Shown: one piece after another, positions 37,401 through 46,400 of the stretch | How the letters are laid out: each line of letters begins with the position of its first letter | How positions within the stretch are numbered: the stretch's first letter is position 1 | The notes under the pieces: generated by a model | Seen by the model: only the letters and a program-made list of their open reading frames with translations | Told to the model about the DNA's origin: nothing | Databases searched by the model: none | Origin: Alligator mississippiensis | Taxonomy: Eukaryota > Chordata > Crocodylia > Alligatoridae | DNA length: 64,000 nt | Assembly (NCBI RefSeq): GCF_030867095.1 | Contig: NC_081837.1 | Span: 16,510,501-16,574,500 of the forward strand | Direction: 5' to 3' | Made by a program: the position numbers and the translations under genes

Positions 37401-40400
37401 ACTTGGGGCTAGATTTGTGACTGTTAACCAGTGATAAAATATGCGATTAGTGCAGCTTTATAGCAACACTAAACTCCAGAACTCCTCTCTGCAATTCATT
37501 AGATATAAATCCAGGCTCAGTATGCCATATAGATGAAACCCTGTGTTTTCCCAATTGGCTTGTTGTGCACCTGAGATGGGGCCAAGACACCAGCTACCAC
37601 TATGTTTGCTTTCTCTGTGGAGGACTGAAGATGCTGTATAAATTATACGAATCCTGACGCAGATTCTAAAGAAAAGGCATGACTTCAAAGGAGACAGGCA
37701 CCTAAGCCCGAGACCAGTGTTAAAGTAGAAGCAGTTGCTTAAATATACAGTAATTATTTTCCTCTGCACCAAAAAGTCTGTGAACAGTAGTTCATTTGAT
37801 TTTAGCGTATGGCATAAGGACAGACTGGATTCTTTTAAAAAGATGTTGAGTCAGTCAGCCAAACCACATTGGTACACTTTAGATGAACTGGAAAGAGCAT
37901 GCACCTCATTTGGATCATTTGAGTTATCCTTGCAGTACTTGTTCTTTAAGACTTTTGTTGATACTTGCTGCTCCACTGCAGCTGTGCAGGACCAAGAACC
38001 ACCTCCCATGTAAAAACAAGTAGCTTATTACTGCCCTTCATAAGGTGTTACTATATACTAGCCTATTGCCCGTCAAGATGGAGTACTGCCACCTAACTCC
38101 CCATGCTGCCACTGTTCTGCCTCTTGCAGGGAGCGGGGTGGAGGAGCCGAGGCCAGCGCTGCTGGACCCGGGTCCCCCACCCCCGTCCGGTCCTCGGCGC
38201 GGCTTTGGAATCATGGCGGTGCTTCCCCACTTTTGGAGCACTCTGATTGGCTGTTTCCATCAGCCAATCGGAGCACGAATAAAGCGTTACAGACAGACAG
38301 ACTTAGGCTTTTATAATATTGGAATTTGTTAGAGGCAAGACTTAATATCACAGCAAGCTAAGGAATAGTCATCAGGCTCACAAACCAGAAGCCCTTTCAC
38401 CAAGGAGCTGCTGTGTCCTGACCTGAACAAGTAAGTGTTTCCTTGGCTAAGGAGACCTCATTTGCTCCCTGAAAAGTTTGGCTGGGTTTTTCAGTAGCTG
38501 CCTGTGCAGTTTCTCCTGGAGGACAACTTTTCTTGGCCTGCCTTTGGTTGTTTGTTTTTTTGGGGGTTTTTTGTTGTTGTTTGTTTTGGGGTTTTTTTGA
38601 GGGGGGGGCAGTGCATGGGTTTTTTTTTCCTGAAAACACTAATTGTAGTCAATGACACCTGGGAATCGATTTAATACTATCTGACACTCGTATAGCAGCA
38701 ATGAATCCTGGGCATGAAATCAATAGCTGCTTCCTGTATTCTCTTATTATCTACCATATTGTCTTGCATATAACACACACCTTTTCTCTCAAATATGCCT
38801 CCCAAAATTAGGGTGTGTGTGTTAAGCAGGGAAGCTGATTTTGTGACCAAGATAGAAGCAGGCTGTGTTTATTCTTGCTCCACAGTGCAGTAACTGTTGC
38901 ATTACTATTCAGGCAGCTGAGGGAATCTATTGATTTAATGGCTCATTGTTTTTCATTCCAGAGACATTACCATCATTCCTTTTTGTTAACAGTCTTCGTT
39001 TTCCACTAATCAAGCTAACCTTTCTTATGACAGTTCTGCTGTCTGCTAGCTGCTTCTGGTTCCATTCCCCCCTACACACACACGTGCGTGCACACATGCA
39101 CGCGCTCGCTCGCTCGGTCTCTCTCTTTCACAGCCTTGGAGGCTTTTTCACTCTTCTAAAAATCATAGACCCATCCATGGAGACTGGCCTTCAGAAGCAG
39201 CTAGGATTTCAACTTTACTTAAGCAGGAAAGGGAGAGAGTCAGCTGAAGATTAGGTTCTGTCCCTGCTCTATGCAGCCATAGTTTCATAGTTGGTAGGGT
39301 CAGAAGGGACCTGAGCAGATCATCTAGTCTGACCCCCTGCCATGGCAGGAAAGAGTACTGGGGTCAAACGACCCCAGCAAGGTGTTCATCCAACCTCCTT
39401 TTAAAGACCCCCAGGGGAGGAGCAAGCACCACTTCCCTTGGAAGTTGGTTCCAGGTCCTAGCCGCCCTGACAGTGAAGTAGCGCCTCCTGATGTCTAGTC
39501 TGAATCTACCCTCTGCCAGCTTGTGACCGTTATTTCTTGTCACTCCTGGTAGTGCTCGGGGGAACAGGGACTCCCCCAGCGCCTGCTGGTCCCTCTGACT
39601 AGTTTGTAAACAGCCACTAGATCCCCCCTCAGCCTTCTCTTGTGGAGGCTGAACAGGTTCAGGTCCTGTAGCCTCTCCTCATAGGGCCTGCCCTGCTGAC
39701 CCCTGATCATGCGGGTGGCCTTCTCTGGACCCTCTCCAAGTTGTCCACATCCCTCCTGAAGTGCGGCACCCAGAATTGGACGCAGTACTCCAACTGCGGC
39801 CTGACCAGTGTCGCATAGAGGGGAAGGATCACCTCCTTGGACCTGCTTGAGATGCATCTGTGGATGCATGACAAGGTGCGATTAGCCTTCCTGACCGCAT
39901 CCCCACACTGTCGGCCCATGTTCATTTTGGCATCAATAATGACACGAAAATCCTTTTCTGCCTCTGCACTGATGAGAAGGGAGTTCCCCAGCCTGTAGGT
40001 CTGCTGCTGGTTCTTCCTCCCCAGGTGCAGCACCTTGCACTTGTCAGTGTTGAAACCCACCCTGTTCTCATCCGTCCACCCCTGTAACCTGTCCAGGTCC
40101 GATTTATTCCTCCCTTCTAGCATGCCCACTTCTCCCCACATCTTAGTGTCATCTGCAAATTTGAACAGGGTGCTTTTTACCCCCTCGTCCAAGTCGCTGA
40201 TGAAGATGTTGAACAGTGCAGGCCCGAGGACCGAGCCCTGTGGAACTCCACTGCGCACATCCCCCCAGGTCAAGTAAGACCCATCCGCCACCACTCTCTG
40301 GGTGTGGCCCTCCAGCCAACTAGTGACCCATCTGACTATGTAGGTATCAACGTCACAGTCTCCTAATTTTTTAATGGGGTGAGAGAGAGTGTCGAAAGCA

Positions 40401-43400
40401 CTTAAGTTTGGAAAAAATGTTTTTTCTTCATTCTGCTTTCCAAAAAATAGGTGAATAATATATTCAAGGATGTACTGTAGGTAAGAAAATAAAGCATCTC
40501 CTTGAGGCAAGAAAGGGTGGTAGAATCTCAGGTGTTGCTGTTCACTGTTTCAGAGGAGTAACCAATTTCTTTTGAAAAGGGTTTGACATTCTCCAGTTGT
40601 GTTTAAATCAATGATTACCTGCTGCATGGCATTTGTTTCTCTAGTTACCAAGAGCTCTAAGGCAGGTACTATCTACATGTGGAGCTGGAGTCAATCTATG
40701 GAGGCCAGTGGAAATGCGTGTCAGAGATCAGTCCCTGCAGTTATCCTGGCTGAACTAGAGTGGTCACCAACAGACCTGCCCTACCTTACCCTCAGCACCT
40801 GTCCAGGTGAGCTCAGTTGTTCATCAGTGAACATGCTGAGGCAGCATGAAATTCCTTTTATAGAGGTGAATGAACTTGGTTGTTTCTGTATTGCGGGTCT
40901 CAGATTTCCTGCCTTGTTTGGGGGTAGAGCCCTGGGTTTTATTCCCAGCTTTGTTGCTCACTTGCTATCTTAATGGTTCTGCACCTCAAAGCAGTTGTTG
41001 GCAGCTTAATCATGAGTGCCTCAGAAGCATTTGAAGGGAAGCAGTACTGTAGCACAAGTGTTTATACTGGGATTCTCCCTTGGGACTGCTGCACTTGAAG
41101 CTGGTGGTGAAATTTCCAGCCTTTGTGCCTAATTCATAGATGCATAGATTGTAAGGGCTGGAAGAGACCTTGCAAGATCATTGGGTCCAGCCCCCCTGCA
41201 CTAGGCAGGAAAGACAACTGGGGTCAGGTGACTCCAGCGAGGTGACCGTCCAGTCTTCTCTTGAAGATCTCCAGGGTAGGTGATTGCACTACCTCTGGAG
41301 GGAGCTTATTCCACAGTCTGGACACCCTGACTGTGAAGAAGTTTTTCCTAAATGTTGAGCCTGAATCGATCTTCCAGGAGTTTGTGACCATTACTCCTAG
41401 TTTTCCCCTTGGGTGCCCTGGTGAACAGTTGTTGGATAAGCCTTTGATGTATTCCCCTGATATAGCAATAAGCTGCTACCAAGTCCCCTCTCAGCCTTCT
41501 CTTTTTTAGGCTGAAGAGTCCCAGGTCCCTCAGCCTTTCCTTGTATGGCTTGCCGTGAAAGTCTCTGATCATACGGGTGGCCCTTCTCTGGATTCTCTCA
41601 AGCTTTACCATGTCTTTGTTGAAGTGCAGCGCCCAGAACTGGACCCATTACTCCAGCTGCGGTCTCACCAGTGCCGAGCAAAGCAGAAGAATCACTTCCT
41701 TGGTTCTGCTTGAGATGGATCTGTTAATGCATGCCAGAGTATTGTTTGCCCTGCTGGCTACAGCATCGCACTGATGGCTCATGTTCGTACTGTTGCCTGT
41801 TGTTACCCCTAGGTCCCTTTCAGTCATGGTGCTAGTCAGTTTAGCGCCACCGAGCCTGTAAGTATGTTGGGGGTTGTTCGTCCCCAGGTGGAGCACTTTA
41901 CACTTCTCAATGTTGAACTTCATCTGGTTCCGATCCGCCTAGCTTGCCAGCCTGTCTAGGTCTGTCTGTATCTGCAGCCTATCTTCAAGTATGATCGTGC
42001 TCCCTCATAACTTGGTGTCATCCATGAACTTGGCCAGTGAGCTCTTCACCCCGCACCCAAATAATTGATAAAGTTGTTGAAAAGAACTGGACCAAGTACC
42101 AACCCCTGAGTGACACCACTGGCCACTTCTCCAGGACGACACAGATCAGTTCATTAGAACACTCTGGGTCCTACCCCGCAGCCAGTCTTCCTACCCACCT
42201 GTCAAGTAGTTAAGCCTGCAGTCCTCCAGTTTTTCCGTGAGAACATCACGGGATACCAGATCAAAGGCCTTTTGGAAGTCTAGGCATAGTGTCAACCTCC
42301 TCTCTCTTATCCAGGTGGCGAGTCCCCTAGTCATAGAAGATGAGACTGGTAAGACAAGACCTGCCCACAACAAAGCCATGCTGGCTGTCATTCAGAATCC
42401 TGCTTTCTGCAAACCGATCGCACATAGACTCCTTAATGAATTTTTCCAGGATTTTCCCCGGGATAGAAGTTAGGCTAATTGGCCTATAGTTACCCAGGTC
42501 CTCCTTCCTCCCCTTTTTGTGGATGGGCATGACATTGGCCCTCTTCTAGTCCTCAGGGACCTCCCCTGAGTACCATGAGTTTTGGAAGAGTTTTGCCAGG
42601 GGTTCCATGATGACTTCGGCCAGCTCCTTCAGCACTCTTGGATGAAATTCATCTGGTCCTGCTGACTTAAAGATGTCTAATTTTTTTAATTGATTGCACA
42701 CCAGTTTGACATCAATAGTAGGAAGGCGGTCATTCCCACCATGCACATTCTGTACTCTATCTAGCATGATTTTCCTCTTGGTCCAGTGAAATACCAAAGC
42801 AGTCATTCAGAACTTCAGTTTTCTCCTGAGTGTCAGTAACCAGCTGTCCTGAGTTGTTGAGCATTGGCCCCACACTTCCATTTGTTATCCTCCCGTTCCC
42901 TACATACTTAAAGGACTTCTTATTGTCTTTGATTTCAATTGCTAATTTAACTTCAGCTGCCGCCTTAGCCTTCCTAATCTGCTCCCTACACAGCCATTAT
43001 ATGGTCCCCCTTGAGACCTATACAACGGCTGTGCAAGCCATTGTTTTGTAGTCCCCCTTGAGGACTGTCCCAAGCTTCCACTGTTTGTAAGCCTCTTTCT
43101 TCTTTTTCAAGAGGACTGTGATTTCCCTATTTAGCCAGTAGGGCTTCACAGCCCTTTGCTACCCTTCCTCTGTATGGGAATGGAATTCTTTTGTGCTTCA
43201 AGGATTGTGTCCTTAAGAAATGACCACTCTCCATGCACTCCTACCTTCGGTCCTTGGTCCCACAGCACTTCCCCTACTGTTGTCTTGAGCTTGCTGAAAT
43301 TGGCATTTTCGAGGTCCCAAACTTCAACCCTGCTAATTTTCCTGCCTTGCAACGGACAGTGAACGTGATGGTTTTCTGGTCACTATCACTGATTTCCCTC

Positions 43401-46400
43401 TATATTCAAGTCAGTCACCAGATTGTCTCCTTTGGGGGATCAGGGAGCCTGATTATCTCTGTTAAAAAATCCAAAATTATCTGATAACTGCAGAAAACCA
43501 TGGATTTTGGACTTTTTAACATTAAACTCCACTATGTATGTATCAGTTGAACACAATGTTTTATTGATATATTTAGTTTTAAAGTAATTTGGAAGCTTCC
43601 CAGTGCCTTAATCATAACACTAAAACAAATTCTAAATACCTCTATATTTTGGCATTGGATTTTTTACCATGGAAAATCAGAGCTCTCCCTTAGCTCACCA
43701 GATGTGTGTCCAGCTGCAGCTGATCCTTTGATACAAGCACCTGAGATGACTGTTAAGGTTTTGCATTGGAGAACAAAAATGCCATAAAGCTGAGGGTTAC
43801 ATACCTTTCTTGGCACTTTTTGAAGACTTTGGAAGAAAAAGCCTCATGGAGTGCCTCATCCCCAGTATCGCAGACAATATGGATGTGTGAAGAAACATAC
43901 AAACTGTCCCCTTTATCATCTTACTTCTATGCTATTGGGGTTTGTGGAAGGATTGAGTGCACCTTGTGACCACACACACTGCCAGTCAACGCAGCTGTTG
44001 TGGGCTAGTGCTAGGAAAGCGGTAATGGAGGTCCTCAGGACTGGGGCTGATGTGTGACTCACAGGACATGAGATGTGAGCTCTGCATGTAAGGCAGGGGG
44101 CTCCTGAGTGGGGTTTGTAGTGGGGGGAAGGTATGGGTCATGAGGGGGAGTAGTGGGGGGGAGGCTGAGAGGGCTGTAGGGGTAGGATATGGGGGGTGCT
44201 GTGTAGTGGGGCAAGGGACTCCTGAGAGGTATGACTGAGTGCCAGACCCCTCCTGCATGGGGTAGGGGCTATGTTTGGGTGGGGAGCCAGGGACCTGTGG
44301 GGAGCTAGGCCACTCAGCCCCTCATTTGTGGGGGGGCGGGGGGCTGTCCCTGTGGGCTGCAGCTGCCTGAATTGTGGGCTTGGGCCCAGCCCTAGCCTGC
44401 AGTGTGGGGACAGGATGATTGCCCAGCATTACAGCACTTGCAGCAGGGCTGGGTCCTAGCAAGGGAATGCTACCCAGGTTCTTCTACACCGGCCTGAGTG
44501 CCCACAGACCTTCCCTGCTCCTCCAGCCCCCATCCACACACCCCTGCAGGCTCCTTCCTCCTCCCTCCGCAGCAGTGTCGCCCACACCCCCATATCCTGC
44601 TAGCTCTCCCTGAAGTTCCCCTTCCCCCTCCAGCCCTGGCAGCATAACCGACACTGGACTTAGGGGCCCCTAGCTGTCGCCTACCCAAACCCTACTTGCC
44701 CCAAAGGTTGCAGGAGGGATTGTGAGTCTGAACCAGACCTTAACTCAGATTCTGAGGCCCAGGCCCTGCCCTCTCCCCCTCCCCCTTGAGACAAGGCATA
44801 GGGTTTCCAACCCTTTTTGCAAGCAGTTCTTGGAGGCTGGAACTCTGCCAGCCTGGGGAGAGCTGTTTGCAAAAGGGGAAAATCCATGTTTTTCCACAGG
44901 AACTGGAAATCCCAGATCTGTGCTAATGATGAAATCTGAGAGGAGCCTGAGTGTTCAGCCAAGCTGCATTCTTCCATTTAGTGTATTTGAGAGACTTGCA
45001 GAACTGCTTCCTTTGGAGGCTGTGCCTTTTCAGAGAAGGCCTTTAACAACTGCTCTTGAAATCACCCAGTGAAAGTAATGCTGCATGTATGAACCCAGCA
45101 AGAGTAACTGGTTTCTATCTTGTTCTGTGGGTGGGTAGGCAGGCTGCTTTTAAAACACAATAGCCTGAGCACAAAAAATCCACTCAGTTCTTAGTAGGCA
45201 AACAAGCAATACTGGATGGCAAGGCTGTTGCTCTTTTCATTAGGAGCACCAGGACATATTCTATTAAAACAGCCTTCTGGGTCATCTTGATCTAGGGCTA
45301 CCACCTGCAGCTAAAGGAAAAGGTGCACCTAGCACATACTAGATTGCCCACCCCTGGTTTAAGCTAAGCCTGCCTTGCAGGCCAGATCAAGCCCACAGTA
45401 GATTCCATTTCCTGGCAAGCAGGACCAGAGTTTCCATGAAGACCAGCCCCAGCAGTGCTGGCAGGGTGCATGGCTGGGCTGGGATCTTGTGGTGATGACA
45501 GTATGGTCCAGAGCTGGGGCAGAAATATGATCTGCTGCCCACATAGCCTGGGCTCTATCCCAACCCAGGGTCCCCATGGAAACTGGCTGCAGCAATATGG
45601 CCAGGGGCTGCTGGGAAATGGATTCTGGCTGCCCACCAGATCCACCCTTGTGCCCATCCGTGGCCTAAACTAATTCAGACTTAGCCTCTAGGACCTCAGC
45701 TTCTTTCTTTGCTCTTGCAGCAAAGGAGTATGTGTTTTGTGGTGATGAAAACGGAAGTGTGTGGATGTACAACCTCAGCAACCACTCGACATGGACCACT
45801 GCTGCAAGAAGAAAGCGCTCAGACAAGAGCATAGCTGCCACACAGGTAATGCATGGGCTTTTCCTTTTAGTGCTGAATACCCTGTTTGCACAGCAAATCC
45901 TATCTGGCACAGGTTGAAGGCAGAATAGCCTTTTACAAGCTGCAATCACTCCTGGTGCATGCGAATGTGGTCAGGAACTTTTTGAACAACTGAGACTGCT
46001 CTCCGATTCCAAGTCAGCCACAAGAGGAAGGGAGTACTTAAAGTGGAGCACAGTTGTAATGAAAGGGTTCACCTCAGCATGATCGCTACAGCCCAAAGTT
46101 CTGACTTTAAAAGACTCAGCTGGTAGCTTTAGCAGTGATCTTCCTCCATGGGATAATTAACAGAGTTCAGTTGTCTTAAACACTGAACTCAAAAAACTTT
46201 CAATAAATCAAAATTTTAAGTCTAATGATACCAAAAGCAAAGGGGTGTAGTTATAGACAACAGAAAGGCAGCCAGTAGCTACTAGCAGCAAGGCATTCAC
46301 TCAGACTAGTTTCCAAAACGTGGACAAAAATCTGTAACACGTACAGATTCCCTGAATTACTACATCAGGTTTACACTCTTAGCCAGTAGCATCTTGTTTT

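Noticed and set aside
38770-38830. Inverted motif ataacacacacc / gggtgtgtgtgtt as a transposon end pair
   Set aside because: Only about 60 bp long with simple-repeat character; not enough to define an element.
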